64,000 nucleotides of DNA, taken from Lysobacter sp. Its GTDB lineage: Bacteria > Pseudomonadota > Gammaproteobacteria > Xanthomonadales > Xanthomonadaceae. Shown here piece by piece: positions 34,801 to 43,848 of the stretch. Numbering within the stretch: position 1 is the stretch's first letter; each line of letters starts with the position of its first letter. A program made the translations under genes and the position numbers. A model generated the notes under the pieces. It saw only the letters and a program-made list of their open reading frames with translations, had not been told where the DNA came from and did no database searches. The stretch is taken from assembly GCA_011526085.1 (NCBI GenBank), contig WYBC01000025.1:1-64000 (forward strand), written 5' to 3'.

Positions 34801-35480
34801 CGCTGTTCCGCGGCCCAGTAACGGATCGTGCGCCCGAAGGCGCGGATACCGAGCGGCTCGCTCAGCGACGCGATCCAGACGTTGTCGAGATCGCTCAGCA
34901 GCACGCCGCTCATGATGTAGAGCACGATGAACCCGAGCACGCCGACGTACACCCACAGCACGCTGCGGGTCGCGATGGCCAGCAGCGACAGCAGCGCCGC
35001 CATGAACAGCAGATTCGGCAGCACGATCACACCCATCGCCCACAGGTAGGGCACGGGCGTGACCGGGCCCAATCGCTCGGGTTCGATCCACGGCATGAAC
35101 TGGGCGACGAACAGACCGAACGCGATCACCGCGTACAGCAGCAGGCAGCAGATCACCGCGGCACCGACCCGCCCGGCGACGTAGTCGCGGCGTTTGATGG
35201 GGCTGGCGAAAATCAGTTCGGCGGTGCCCTGTTCGAAATCGCGCAGCAGCGCGCCGTTGATCGACATCGCCACGAACAGCATGCCCAGCAGCGTGAACAC
35301 GCCCATGAACTGGACGATCACCACCGGCGCATTGCGATGGATGTTGCCGATGCCGCCACCGATCTGGACGGCATCGCTCGACACCGCGGCGGCGCCCGAC
35401 AGCGCGAACAGCAGCGCCATCAGCCACAACAGCGGGGACCGCAGCTGCTGGCGCAGCTCGAAGCGGAGGAACTCGAACAT
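31899..35480 (-). CDS. ABC-permease fused to an M1-family aminopeptidase
   Basis: 1193 aa. Residues 1-580 form two ABC-2-type permease halves with about 12 membrane segments (first half ends with a basic linker near 285; the second starts around 315). Residues about 590-1193 are a periplasmic M1-like peptidase: N-terminal beta domain and then HEMAHQWW (zinc HExxH), with the third ligand Glu in LSESLSQYS twenty residues later. HEMAH and the flanking Tyr-rich region are intact, so it is probably active. The ATPase partner is the upstream gene 10 bp away. Substrates are unknown; such fusions are known in Xanthomonadaceae and Bacteroidetes genomes. Confidence 0.88.
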   Translation of the reverse strand: MFEFLRFELRQQLRSPLLWLMALLFALSGAAAVSSDAVQIGGGIGNIHRNAPVVIVQFMGVFTLLGMLFVAMSINGALLRDFEQGTAELIFASPIKRRDYVAGRVGAAVICCLLLYAVIAFGLFVAQFMPWIEPERLGPVTPVPYLWAMGVIVLPNLLFMAALLSLLAIATRSVLWVYVGVLGFIVLYIMSGVLLSDLDNVWIASLSEPLGIRAFGRTIRYWAAEQRNTELPAIGGYILANRALWTGIGLVLFAAGFAWFKPQRAGTGRSRFRKARVAVDAPVVDAVPAALRIPRVAIAQTPATAFAQFLRQLRFDTAGVLRGIPFIVMLLFAMANFVPSAILAQTLYETPIHPVTSQMLQALQGSYNFVLVIIVLFYAGELVGKERAAKIHEVTDAMPVPNWVPLAAKFGALVAVILCFQMFGGIAAMLVQLAKGHTQLELAVYAKTLLLDSIWFVLMGGLALCLQVFTNNKFAGYGLMLLVLVAQGVLAALDFTHNLYIYAGSPGAPYSDMNGFGHFLGAKLWFQGYWGLFLLVLLLLSAALWVRGVSGGVRERMRLARRRMRGPLGAATAFALLAFAGTGAYLFWNTNIRNDFLSPDDNLDLQARYEREYKRYASLPQPRILATEVEIDLRPETRTMRAKGVYRVRNPHATAISEVHVQMFDDESLVAIDLGGAELVKHDEDMGYRIYRLRAPMAPGEEREIRFEVSQAPNGITNETAQTSIVDNGSFFNSSVFPSFGYNDNAEIQDRNERRKRDLGEPRRMPKLEDEAARANTYLGDDADWIDFRTTICTAPDQIALSPGYLQKEFMRDGRRCFSYAMDRPMLNFYAYLSARWQVKKGRYKDIPIEIYHDGKHPYNVDRMIEAVQKSLAYYEAHFTPYQHRQVRIIEFPGYARFAQAFANTIPYSEAIGFIADVGDEDAVDYVFYVTAHEMAHQWWAHQVIGANVQGATVLSESLSQYSALMVMEKEYGRDKMRRFLKYELDSYLSGRGGELIDELPLYRVENQPYIHYRKASLVLYRLRDEIGEAALNRALKKFLQDKGYQQPPYTTSKELLDYIRAEAGPAHEQLIVDLFEKISFYDNRVETAVAKKRADGKYEVTLDLRAAKRYVDGKGRESAGTMDDWVEVGVFERGASGEEKDEKPLYLKRHRITTADPKITVVVDAQPYEAGFDPYNKLIDRVSADNRKRVSL

Positions 35481-35490
35481 GGCGGGCCCC

Positions 35491-36384
35491 TCAGGCGGCT
35501 TTGGCGTGCTGGCGCAGACGCTGGAAATACACGTCCTCGAGATCGGGAGCGACCTGCTCGAAACCGTCTTCGGGACGTTCGGCGCTGAACACGTGGATCA
35601 CCGGCAGGCCACCGACCAGACGCGTCGACAGCACGGTGAATTCGCGCAGGCAGCGCTCGAGATCGGCCTTCTCCACCTGCTTGCGCCACACCTGCTGCTC
35701 CAGTGCGCCGATGGCGTCGGCCGGGCGACCGGTGAGCAACACCTTGCCCTTGTTCATGATCGCCATGGAGGGGCACAGATTGGTCACGTCCTCGACGATG
35801 TGGGTCGACAGGATCACCGCGACGTTCTCGCCGATTTCGGCGAGCAGGTTGAGGAAGCGGTTGCGCTCCTCGGGGTCGAGACCGGCGGTGGGCTCGTCGA
35901 CGATGACCAGGCGCGGATCGCCCAGCAGCGCCTGGGCGATGCCGAAGCGCTGACGCATGCCGCCGGAGAAACCGCCGAGCTTGCGCTTGCGCACGTCCCA
36001 GAGATTCACCTGCTGCAACAGACCGTCGACGACCTCGCGCCGCTGCCTGCGATCGACCAGCCCCTTCAGCACCGCGAAGTGTTCGAGCAGATCGAGCGCG
36101 CTGACCTTGGGATACACGCCGAAATCCTGCGGCAGATAACCGAGCTGGCGGCGCACCGCGTCCTTGTCGCGAAGGATGTCGATGCGTCCGCCCTTGCCGT
36201 CGTCGAGGGTCGCGGTGCCGCTGTCCGCCTCCTGCAGGGTCGCGAGCGTGCGCATCAGCGACGACTTCCCGGCGCCGTTCGGGCCAAGCAGACCGAACAT
36301 GCCGCGCGGGATGTCGAGGGTCACGTTGTCAAGCGCACGCACGCCGTTGGCGTAGGTCTTGCTGAGATCGCGGATCGCGAGCAT
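35491..36384 (-). CDS. ABC transporter ATP-binding protein
   Basis: 297 aa. Walker A GPNGAGKSS (about 34-42), Q-loop LPQDFG, signature FSGGMRQRFG (about 139-148), Walker B LVIVDEPTAGLD and H-loop STHIVED are all present. The extension after residue 215 (RPADAIGALEQQVWRKQVEKAD onward) is of the type seen in ABC-2 exporters. It is the ATPase of the M1-fusion permease, with 10 bp between the genes and a shared orientation. Confidence 0.93.
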   Translation of the reverse strand: MLAIRDLSKTYANGVRALDNVTLDIPRGMFGLLGPNGAGKSSLMRTLATLQEADSGTATLDDGKGGRIDILRDKDAVRRQLGYLPQDFGVYPKVSALDLLEHFAVLKGLVDRRQRREVVDGLLQQVNLWDVRKRKLGGFSGGMRQRFGIAQALLGDPRLVIVDEPTAGLDPEERNRFLNLLAEIGENVAVILSTHIVEDVTNLCPSMAIMNKGKVLLTGRPADAIGALEQQVWRKQVEKADLERCLREFTVLSTRLVGGLPVIHVFSAERPEDGFEQVAPDLEDVYFQRLRQHAKAA

Positions 36385-36473
36385 GGAGGGTCCCCGGAGA
36401 CGGGTCCGCGACTGCGGACGGATCGCATCATCCTAGGGGAGCGGCACGAGCGCGCAGACGGGCCATCAGCCCT

Positions 36474-36504
36474 CATGACTTCCGGCCCAAGGCCGGAAGT
36501 CATG
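36474..36504. repeat. Perfect 14-bp hairpin after the S41 protease gene
   Basis: CATGACTTCCGGCC (36474-36487) pairs perfectly with GGCCGGAAGTCATG (36491-36504) around a 3-base loop. It lies 25 bp downstream of the S41 protease stop (minus strand) and has no T tract, so it is a palindrome rather than a standard terminator. Confidence 0.75.
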
Positions 36505-36529
36505 CGTATTGCCCGGAGGAAACGCGGTC

Positions 36530-37864
36530 TCAGCGCCGATCGGCGGCAGGCAGTGCGGCGACCTGCTTCTTGAGCACCGCGAGCGCGGCGGTGATCGGGG
36601 CGTCGCCTTCGAGCACGTCGCCGATGCCGACGCCGTCGGTTTCCTGGTCGCCGCGGAGATGGCCCGGCAATGCCGCTTCGGAGATCTCGCCCGGCCTGGC
36701 GGCGGCGCCGTCGGGTTTCAGCACCACGTCCGGATCGATGCCCCGGGCCTGGATCGAACGCCCGCTCGGCGTGTAGTAGCGCGCAGTGGTGAGCTTCACC
36801 GCGTCGCCGTTGTCCAGCGGCAGCACGGTCTGCACCGAGCCCTTGCCGAAGGTGCGGCTGCCGACGACCTGGGCGCGCTGGTTGTCGCGCAACGCGGCGG
36901 CCAGCACTTCCGAGGCGCTGGCGGAACCGGCATCCACCAGCACTACCACCGGCGCGCCGCGCATGCGGTCGCCCGGGGTCGCGCTGAAGGCGGTGTCGGC
37001 GACCGGATTGCGGCCGCGGGTACTGACGATGCCGCCCTTCTCCAGCAGATCGTCGGCGACCTGCACCGCGGAGGTCAGCAGACCGCCCGGATTGCTGCGC
37101 AGATCGAGCACCAGCCCGCGCAGGCCCGCGGCGCCACCGGCCTGCGCCTGCAGCTTGTCGACGTGGGCTTCGAAATCGTTCGCGGTATCGGCCTGGAACG
37201 CGCTGATGCGCAGGTAGGCGTAGCCGGGTTCAAGCATCCGGCTGCGCACGCTGCTGACCCGGATGGTGTCGCGCTGGACGGCGATCTCCAGCGGTTTCTT
37301 CGCGCCTTCGCGCTGCACGGTGAGCACGGTCCTGCTGCCCGGTTCGCCGCGCAGCGGATTGCTGTCGGCCTGTTCGGGCGTGAGCGGTTTGCCGTCGACG
37401 GCGACGATCACGTCGCCGGGCTTGATGCCGGCGCGCGCCGCGGGCGTGTCATCGATCGGCGCGATCACGAGGATGCTGCCGTCGGGCTGCTGCTGCACTT
37501 CGACGCCGATGCCGTCGTAGGCGCCGTTCGCGTCCTCGTCGAAGGCCTGCGCGTCGCTGCGCACGAGGTAGGTGCTGTGCGGGTCGAGATCGAACAGCAG
37601 GCCGCGGATCGCGGATTGCATCAGTTTGCGGTCCTCCACCGGCTCGACGTAGGCGTGCTTGACCGCGTTGAACACGTTGACGTAACGCCGGATCTCTTCC
37701 AGCGGCACCTTGCCGGCGTCGGCATCGGCGGACGCTTTCGCGGCGGGCGCCGCGGGCTTCGCGTCCTGGGCCATCGCCGGCACGGCGGCGCAGGCCGCGA
37801 ACGCGAGCAGGCCGGCCAGGCCATGGACGCGGAAGGGAAAGGACGCGGACAACGGACGGGACAT
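36530..37864 (-). CDS. S41-family C-terminal processing protease
   Basis: 444 aa. Signal peptide (about 1-33, ending PAMAQ). A helical region is followed by a PDZ domain (about 105-195: YDGIGVEVQQ, then AGIKPGDVIVAVDGK), and the S41 core with catalytic Ser in DAGSASASEV and Lys in SRTFGKGSVQ. These are the CtpA/Prc-type Ser-Lys residues. It processes or degrades envelope proteins in the periplasm. MITE-like copy B starts 88 bp upstream of its start codon, so it could influence this promoter. Confidence 0.92.
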   Translation of the reverse strand: MSRPLSASFPFRVHGLAGLLAFAACAAVPAMAQDAKPAAPAAKASADADAGKVPLEEIRRYVNVFNAVKHAYVEPVEDRKLMQSAIRGLLFDLDPHSTYLVRSDAQAFDEDANGAYDGIGVEVQQQPDGSILVIAPIDDTPAARAGIKPGDVIVAVDGKPLTPEQADSNPLRGEPGSRTVLTVQREGAKKPLEIAVQRDTIRVSSVRSRMLEPGYAYLRISAFQADTANDFEAHVDKLQAQAGGAAGLRGLVLDLRSNPGGLLTSAVQVADDLLEKGGIVSTRGRNPVADTAFSATPGDRMRGAPVVVLVDAGSASASEVLAAALRDNQRAQVVGSRTFGKGSVQTVLPLDNGDAVKLTTARYYTPSGRSIQARGIDPDVVLKPDGAAARPGEISEAALPGHLRGDQETDGVGIGDVLEGDAPITAALAVLKKQVAALPAADRR

Positions 37865-37952
37865 CGACGACTCCGGAAAGGACTGCTCGGTCGGACCGCG
37901 GCGGACGCGACTGGTTCACGCGCCGTGCGGCTGCCGTTCACCGTACCCGTTC

Positions 37953-38219
37953 AGAGCGTGTTATGCACTTTTTCATATCCCGCGTTGCGCAGCCTGTGGC
38001 GTCGAGACAAGGTTCCGTGGCGCAGCCTTGGCTGGTGGCCAAGGCAAGCCACGGGCCGCAGGATCGGCGCCACAGGGGCGCAACCCGGAGGGAAGGCCGT
38101 CTGCGAGCCCGATCCGGCGTTGCGCACCTTGCCAAGGCCACCACTTGGCCGCGGCGCGCGCCTTGGCTCAGGCCCGCAGACGGTCTTCGCGGCATATGAA
38201 AAAGTGCATAACACGCTCT
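37953..38219. mobile_element. MITE-like element, copy B (267 bp)
   Basis: Starts AGAGCGTGTTATGCAC (37953-37968) and ends with the exact 26-bp inverted partner (38194-38219), so the TIRs are perfect. Inside, both flanks match copy A in inverted orientation (for example GCGCAGCCTGTGGCG near 37987 versus its complement in A). The extra ~115 bp contains diverged second versions of the same fragments (GCGCCACAGGGGCGCAAC and GGCCGTCTGCGAG), as if built from two units. It ends in the TAG stop codon of envC. There is no protein-coding capacity. Confidence 0.82.
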
Positions 38220-39498
38220 ATTGCCGCCGGAGCCAACTGCCCGGATCGACAGGCTGGCCGTTGCGGCGCAGTTCGAAATACAGCGCCGGCTGCGCCAGCC
38301 CGCCGGAGTTGCCGACGCGGGCGACGGCATCGCCGCGCTTCACCGCGGCGCCGACATCCCTCAGCAGGGATTCGTTGTGCGCGTACAGGCTGAGATAGCC
38401 GTTGCCGTGGTCCACGATCACGATCAGACCATAGCCGGTCATCCATTCGGCGAAGACCACGTTGCCGTCCGCGACCGCGCGCACCGGCGTGCCGAGGCTC
38501 GCCGCGATCAGCAGGCCATGACTGGCGCGACCATCGGGCATGCGCCCACCGTAGCCGGCGAGGAGACTCCCCGACAGCGGCCAGCCGAAGCCGCCCACCC
38601 GCACCGGCGCCGCGCTGGCGGCCTGCCGCGGCGGTCGCGGCGTCGCGCGCTCGCCCGGCCGCGGCGCCGTGGACTTGGCGGCGCGGGCCGCGGCATTGCG
38701 GGCGTCGCGCTGGGCGGCGGCCCGTTCCGCGGCGGCCCTGGCGGCCGCCGCGCGCAGCCGCGCGACCAGCTGCTGCAGGGCCTTGGCGTCGCTGCCCAGC
38801 GCCTGCTCGCGGGCCTGGCGGTCGCGATAGCGCTGTTCCAGTTCGCCGAGGGTCGCGGCGCGACTGCGGCGGTCGCGGGCCAGCGCGGCCAACTGCGCCT
38901 GTTGGCGTTCGCGCGCGGCGTCGAGCGCCGTGCGTTTGGCGGCGATCTGCGCTTCCACGCGTTCCAGTTCGGCGAGTTCGGCGCTGAGCGCGGCGGTGCG
39001 CTGCAGGCGCTGGCGCTGCAGATAGCGGTAGTACACCAGTTGGCGCTGGGCGTCGGCGACGCGATCCTGCGCCAGCATCAGCTTCAACGGCGCCTGATCG
39101 CCCTGGGCATGCGCGGCGCGCAGCAGCGCGGCCAGTTCGCGGCGCTGTCCGGCCTGCTGGCGCAGCAGATATTCGCGGCGCGCGCCTAGTTCGGCCAGCG
39201 CGGTCTGTTCGCGCGCCAACTGGCGCTCGGCTTCGTACAGCGCACGGCTGGAACTGGCGACGCGCTCGTCCACCGCGCGCAGTTCGCGACTGGCGGCACC
39301 GCGCTGGCCTTCGAGGCGACGGCGTTCGGCGGCGACGTCCTTCAGTTCGCGCTGTACCTTCTCCAGCCGACGCTGCGCGTCCGGGCTCGCCGCGGGCTTG
39401 CCGCCCGACTGCGCGCCGGCCTGCGGCAGGAGAAGCAGCGCCAGCAGCGCGAGCGCGCACAGCGGGCGCAAGGCATGGCGCATGCGCGCAGGCGTCAT
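38218..39498 (-). CDS. envC: Murein hydrolase activator EnvC
   Basis: 426 aa. A signal peptide (about 1-29) is followed by a long coiled coil (about 40-290) rich in Glu/Arg/Gln and a C-terminal LytM-like domain. The LytM zinc ligands are degenerate: in HxxxD the Asp is Leu (SHGLLIAA), and the HxH motif is replaced (PALYFEL). That is the state of the catalytically inactive EnvC activator, which switches on division amidases rather than cutting murein itself. The TAG stop is formed by the edge of MITE-like copy B. The ATGA overlap with gpmI couples it to glycolysis; this gene pair is known in gammaproteobacteria. Confidence 0.9.
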   Translation of the reverse strand: MTPARMRHALRPLCALALLALLLLPQAGAQSGGKPAASPDAQRRLEKVQRELKDVAAERRRLEGQRGAASRELRAVDERVASSSRALYEAERQLAREQTALAELGARREYLLRQQAGQRRELAALLRAAHAQGDQAPLKLMLAQDRVADAQRQLVYYRYLQRQRLQRTAALSAELAELERVEAQIAAKRTALDAARERQQAQLAALARDRRSRAATLGELEQRYRDRQAREQALGSDAKALQQLVARLRAAAARAAAERAAAQRDARNAAARAAKSTAPRPGERATPRPPRQAASAAPVRVGGFGWPLSGSLLAGYGGRMPDGRASHGLLIAASLGTPVRAVADGNVVFAEWMTGYGLIVIVDHGNGYLSLYAHNESLLRDVGAAVKRGDAVARVGNSGGLAQPALYFELRRNGQPVDPGSWLRRQ

Positions 39499-41057
39499 CC
39501 GGCGGCCAGCAGACTGCGGCCGGACATCTCGGCCGGCTGCGGCAGACCGAGCAGATCGAGGATCGTCGGCGCCACGTCGCGCAGCGCGCCGCCGGCGCGC
39601 AGCTGCCCATCGGCGCGATCGCCGATGGGCGTATCGCATACGAGCACGAACGGCACCGGGCCGACGGTGTGCGCGGTATGCGGCTGCCCGGTCGCGGGGT
39701 CGCGCATCATTTCGAGATTGCCGTGATCGGCGGTGATCAGCAGCGCGCCGCCGGCCGCGCGCACCGCGGCCTCGACCGCGCCGATGGCCACGTCCACCGC
39801 CTGCGCCGCCAGGATCGCCGCCTGCAGATCGCCGGTGTGGCCGACCATGTCCGGATTCGCGATGTTGCACACCACCACGTCGAAGCGACCGCCCGCGATC
39901 GCGGCGACCAGCTTCGCGGTGACTTCGGGACAGCTCATTTCCGGCTGCAGATCGTAGGTCGCGACCTTCGGGCTGGGCACCAGGATGCGCTCTTCGCCCG
40001 GATACAGGTCCTCGCGGCCGCCGCTGAAAAAGAAGGTGACGTGCGCGTATTTCTCGGTCTCGGCGATCCGCAGTTGGGTCTTGCCGTGCGCGGCCAGCAC
40101 CTCGCCCAGGGTGTTGCGCAGATCGTCGGGGCCGAAGGCCACCGGCGCCGGCAGTTTCGCGTCGTATTCGGTCAGGCAGACGAAGCGCGACAGCGCCGGG
40201 CGCCGCACGCCCGCATCGAAGCCGTCGAAGGCGGGCGAGACGAAGGCCGCGGTGATCTGGCGCGCGCGGTCCGCGCGGAAATTCATGAACACCATCGCGT
40301 CGCCGTCGCGCATGGGCTGCGCGCCCTCGATCACCGTGGGCGCCACGAATTCGTCGTTCTCACCGCGGGCGTACGCATCGCGCAGCGCCGCCAGGGCATC
40401 GAACGCGCGATGGTCCGCATGCGCTTCGACCATCGCGTCCCAGGCGCGGCGCACGCGGTCCCAGCGCTGGTCGCGATCCATCGCGAAATAACGCCCGCTC
40501 ACCGACGCGATCCGCGCATTGCCCAGCGCGTCGCACTTCGCCTGCAGCGCGCGCAGGCTGGGTTCGGCCGATTTCGGCGGCATGTCGCGACCGTCGAGGA
40601 ACGCATGCACCGCGACCTGCGGCACGCCTGCGCGCGCGGCCAGATCGAGCATCGCGAAGATGTGCAGTTCATGGCTGTGCACGCCGCCGGGCGACAGCAG
40701 GCCCATCACGTGCAAGGTGCCGCCGGCGGTCTTCGCCGCGTCGCAGGCGGCGCGCAGTTCGGCGTTGGCGAAGAAGCTGCCGTCCTCGATCGCGGCGTCG
40801 ATGCGGGTCAGATCCTGGTACACGATGCGACCGGCGCCGAGATTCATGTGCCCGACCTCGGAATTGCCCATCTGCCCGTCCGGCAGGCCGACATGGCGGC
40901 CCTCGGTGTGGATCAGCGTGTGCGGCCGCTGCGCCCACAGCCGGCGCCAGTTCGGCAGATCGGCGAGCGCCAGCGCGTTGTCGGTCGGGTCTTCGCGATG
41001 GCCCCAGCCGTCCAGGATCATCAGCACCACGGGCTTCGGACGGGAGGCAGCGGACAT
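39495..41057 (-). CDS. gpmI: 2,3-bisphosphoglycerate-independent phosphoglycerate mutase
   Basis: 520 aa, normal length. Metal-binding Asp16 in LILDGWG-like MILDGWGH and catalytic Ser66 in [15 protein letters not shown], with the metal-binding [10 protein letters not shown] near the C-terminus. It interconverts 3- and 2-phosphoglycerate in the cytoplasm. Start ATG 41057 is chosen for the family N-terminus. It is the first gene of the gpmI-envC pair. Confidence 0.95.
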   Translation of the reverse strand: MSAASRPKPVVLMILDGWGHREDPTDNALALADLPNWRRLWAQRPHTLIHTEGRHVGLPDGQMGNSEVGHMNLGAGRIVYQDLTRIDAAIEDGSFFANAELRAACDAAKTAGGTLHVMGLLSPGGVHSHELHIFAMLDLAARAGVPQVAVHAFLDGRDMPPKSAEPSLRALQAKCDALGNARIASVSGRYFAMDRDQRWDRVRRAWDAMVEAHADHRAFDALAALRDAYARGENDEFVAPTVIEGAQPMRDGDAMVFMNFRADRARQITAAFVSPAFDGFDAGVRRPALSRFVCLTEYDAKLPAPVAFGPDDLRNTLGEVLAAHGKTQLRIAETEKYAHVTFFFSGGREDLYPGEERILVPSPKVATYDLQPEMSCPEVTAKLVAAIAGGRFDVVVCNIANPDMVGHTGDLQAAILAAQAVDVAIGAVEAAVRAAGGALLITADHGNLEMMRDPATGQPHTAHTVGPVPFVLVCDTPIGDRADGQLRAGGALRDVAPTILDLLGLPQPAEMSGRSLLAAG

Positions 41058-41165
41058 GTGACCTTCGGGGCAGTGACTTAGGACAGATGCGATTGTAGCG
41101 AAGCGGCCGCATCCTGCTCCTGCCGGCCCTCCCCCGGGTCTCACGTGTTCAGAAGAGGTCATCCC

Positions 41166-41903
41166 ATGCATGCCACGAAATCCGCTCTCGGCGTCGCCAT
41201 CGCGTCCGCCCTCGCGCTCGTCCTGCTCGCGCCCGTCGCCCACGCCGGCAAGGACATCGACAAGGTCATGGGCAGCATCACCGCCCACGCCGGCGAGGAT
41301 TACGGCGATCTGTCGAGCGTGAACGGCAGCGTGCGCGTCGAAGCCGGCGCCAAGACCCAGGACATCTCCACCGTCAACGGCAGCGTCCGCCTGGCCGAAG
41401 GCGCCCACATCGGCGACGCCGAAACCGTCAACGGCAGCATCAAGGCCGAAGGCCGGGTGACCGCCGGATCGCTGGAAACCGTGAACGGCAGCATCCGCCT
41501 CGACGAACAGGGCCACGCCACCAGCATCGAAACCGTCAACGGCAGCATCTTCGTCGGCCGCGGCGGCGCGGTGAGCAAGGACATCGAAACCGTGAACGGC
41601 GCCATCGGCATCGTCGACACCGACGTCAGCGGCAGCATCAGCACCGTCAACGGCGACATCACCGTCGGCATCGGCTCGCACGTCCGCGGCGGCATCACCA
41701 TCGAGAAGCCCAGCGGCAACTGGATGCCGGTCGCGACCAAACAGCGCAAACCGCGCATCGTCATCGGCCCCAACGCCGTCGTCGAAGGCCCGTTGGTGTT
41801 CAAGCGCGAAGTCAACCTCTACGTCCACAAGACCGCACGCATCGGCCAGGTCACCGGCGCCACCGCCGTGCGCTACGACGGGGCGACGGCGCCGAAGGAT
41901 TGA
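41166..41903 (+). CDS. Exported protein with seven 18-residue VNGS repeats
   Basis: 245 aa, with a signal peptide (1-27, ending VAHA). The mature domain contains (S/T)VNG(S/A/D)(I/V) at residues 52, 70, 88, 106, 124, 143 and 161, that is, spacings of 18, 18, 18, 18, 19 and 18. This predicts a right-handed beta-solenoid with about one turn per repeat. A polar region ([17 protein letters not shown]) and a non-repetitive C-terminus follow. It resembles the DUF4097-like repetitive proteins. No catalytic motif is visible; it may be a scaffold or envelope stress protein. Confidence 0.8.
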   Translation: MHATKSALGVAIASALALVLLAPVAHAGKDIDKVMGSITAHAGEDYGDLSSVNGSVRVEAGAKTQDISTVNGSVRLAEGAHIGDAETVNGSIKAEGRVTAGSLETVNGSIRLDEQGHATSIETVNGSIFVGRGGAVSKDIETVNGAIGIVDTDVSGSISTVNGDITVGIGSHVRGGITIEKPSGNWMPVATKQRKPRIVIGPNAVVEGPLVFKREVNLYVHKTARIGQVTGATAVRYDGATAPKD

Positions 41904-41994
41904 TGGCGGCCTGCCCGGCGGACGACTTCCGGCAGGTCTGCCCGAACGCCGCGAGGGCTTACACTCGGGGCTTCCGTTCGTGTGGAAGCCTCCG

Positions 41995-43755
41995 ATGTCA
42001 CGTTCACTGCCGACGATCCTGCCCAAAACCCTGCTCCTGACCCTCGCCGCCACCGCCGCGCTCGCCGCCTGCCAGCGCGGCGCCGAGACGGCCGAGGCAC
42101 CGAAACCCGCCGCCGAGGCGCCGAAGCCCGCGGCGTTCGCGTTCAAGGACGCGATCGATGCCGCCGATTTCGGCGAGCACGTGCGCGTGCTGGCCTCCGA
42201 TGAATTCGAGGGCCGCGCGCCGGGCACGCCCGGCGAAGAGAAGACCGTCGAATATCTGAAGGCGCAGTTCGAGCGCATGGGACTGAAGCCCGGCAACGGC
42301 GACAGCTGGTTCCAGGTCGTGCCGATGATGGAAACCACCGCCGACGAAGCCACGGCGATGACCATCGACGTGAAGGGCACGCCGCGCACGCTGAAATTCG
42401 GCACCGACATGGTGATCGGCACGCGTACTGGTCAAAGCGAAGTGAAGATCGATGCCAGCGAGCTGGTGTTCGTCGGTTACGGCGTCGACGCGCCGGAGCA
42501 GAAGTGGAACGATTACGCCGGCGTCGACGTGAAGGGCAAGACCGTGGTGATGTTCGTCAACGATCCGGGCTTCCATGCGAAGGACGCGAGCCTGTTCGAC
42601 GGCAACCGCATGACCTATTACGGGCGCTGGACCTACAAGTTCGAGGAAGCCGGGCGCAAGGGCGCGGCGGCCGCGCTGATCATCCACGACACCGAAGGCG
42701 CGTCGTACGGCTGGGACGTGGTGAAGAACTCGTGGTCCGGCGCGCAGTACGATCTGCGTGCGGCCGACGATCCGGCGCCGCGGGTGCCGCTGCAGGGCTG
42801 GATCACCGGCGAGCAGGCGAAGGCGCTGTTCGCGGACGCCGGCCTGGATCTCGACGCGATGCGCACCGCCGCCGGCAAGCGCGGCTTCAAGCCGGTGACG
42901 CTGCCGGCGAAGATGAGCACGACGCTGAAGAGCACCATCGCCGAGAAGGAATCGCGCAACGTGCTGGCGCTGCTGCCCGGCACCGAGCGCCCGGACGAGA
43001 CCGTGGTCTACATGGCGCACTGGGACCATCTCGGCAAGCATCCGGACGAAACCGGCGACAACATCTACAACGGCGCGATCGACAACGCGACCGGCGTCGC
43101 CGGCATCCTGGAACTGGCCGAACAGTTCGCGAAGATCGGCAAGCCGAAGCGGTCGGTGCTGTTCGCCGCGGTGACGCTGGAGGAATCCGGGCTGCTCGGT
43201 TCGAAGTACTACGTCGCGCATCCGACCGTGCCGCTGGACCGCACCGTCGGCGTGATCAATCTCGACGCGATGAGCGTGGCCGGTCGCGCGCGCGACCTGA
43301 CCGTGGTCGGCATGGGCAATTCCGAACTGGAAGACATCCTCAAGCCGATCGCGGAGAAACAGGGCCGCACGCTGGTGGCGGAATCCAATCCGGCCGGCGG
43401 CTACTACTTCCGTTCCGATCACTTCAATTTCGCCAAGGCCGGCGTGCCCGCGCTCTACACCGACGGCGGCAACGATCTGGTCGACGGCGGCAAGGCCGGC
43501 GGCGACGCGGCCGGCAAGGATTACAACGAGCACCGCTATCACAAGCCCGGCGACCAGTACGACCCGGCGGCATGGAAGCTCGACGGCACGATGGAAGATC
43601 TCACCGCGGTGTACGAGGTCGGCGCGGTGCTCGCCAACGGCGAGGGCTGGCCGAACTGGTACGCCGGCAATCCGTTCCGCGCCGCGCGCGAAACGATGAT
43701 GAAGGCGAATCCGCCGCCGGCGCCGGGCGCACCGGCCGCGGCCGCGGCGAAGTAA
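41995..43755 (+). CDS. M28-family zinc peptidase lipoprotein with PA insert
   Basis: 586 aa. Signal peptide with lipobox LAAC (lipidated Cys about 26). The peptidase core is split by a protease-associated (PA)-like insertion (about 130-250: [27 protein letters not shown]). Zinc ligands include H in AHWDHLG, D in [11 protein letters not shown] in [10 protein letters not shown] in INLDAM and H in EHRYHKPGD near the C-terminus. It is a periplasmic or outer-membrane aminopeptidase. The ATG at 41995 is used rather than the GTG 15 bp upstream. Confidence 0.9.
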   Translation: MSRSLPTILPKTLLLTLAATAALAACQRGAETAEAPKPAAEAPKPAAFAFKDAIDAADFGEHVRVLASDEFEGRAPGTPGEEKTVEYLKAQFERMGLKPGNGDSWFQVVPMMETTADEATAMTIDVKGTPRTLKFGTDMVIGTRTGQSEVKIDASELVFVGYGVDAPEQKWNDYAGVDVKGKTVVMFVNDPGFHAKDASLFDGNRMTYYGRWTYKFEEAGRKGAAAALIIHDTEGASYGWDVVKNSWSGAQYDLRAADDPAPRVPLQGWITGEQAKALFADAGLDLDAMRTAAGKRGFKPVTLPAKMSTTLKSTIAEKESRNVLALLPGTERPDETVVYMAHWDHLGKHPDETGDNIYNGAIDNATGVAGILELAEQFAKIGKPKRSVLFAAVTLEESGLLGSKYYVAHPTVPLDRTVGVINLDAMSVAGRARDLTVVGMGNSELEDILKPIAEKQGRTLVAESNPAGGYYFRSDHFNFAKAGVPALYTDGGNDLVDGGKAGGDAAGKDYNEHRYHKPGDQYDPAAWKLDGTMEDLTAVYEVGAVLANGEGWPNWYAGNPFRAARETMMKANPPPAPGAPAAAAAK

Positions 43756-43779
43756 GGCCGCGGTTCGCATCGCGGAACG

Positions 43780-43809
43780 CGAAAACGGCGCCGGAAGGCG
43801 CCGTTTTCG
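43780..43809. terminator. Bidirectional terminator
   Basis: CGAAAACGGCGCC (43780-43792) pairs with GGCGCCGTTTTCG (43797-43809) around GGAA. The A4/T4 in the stem suit termination from both convergent genes (M28 peptidase and the minus-strand XVIPCD-like gene). Confidence 0.85.
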
Positions 43810-43848
43810 TTCGCGGAAGGCCGTGCGCTCGGGTCGCGGCCGCAGACC

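Noticed and set aside
31854-35588. 1244-codon open frame on the plus strand opposite the ABC-M1 fusion
   Set aside because: It is a shadow of the fusion gene produced by GC-rich codon bias; its composition is His/Arg/Gln-rich nonsense, and the minus frame has intact family motifs.
36474-36504. Palindrome after the S41 gene as an intrinsic terminator
   Set aside because: Perfect stem but no T tract on either strand, so it is listed as a repeat instead.
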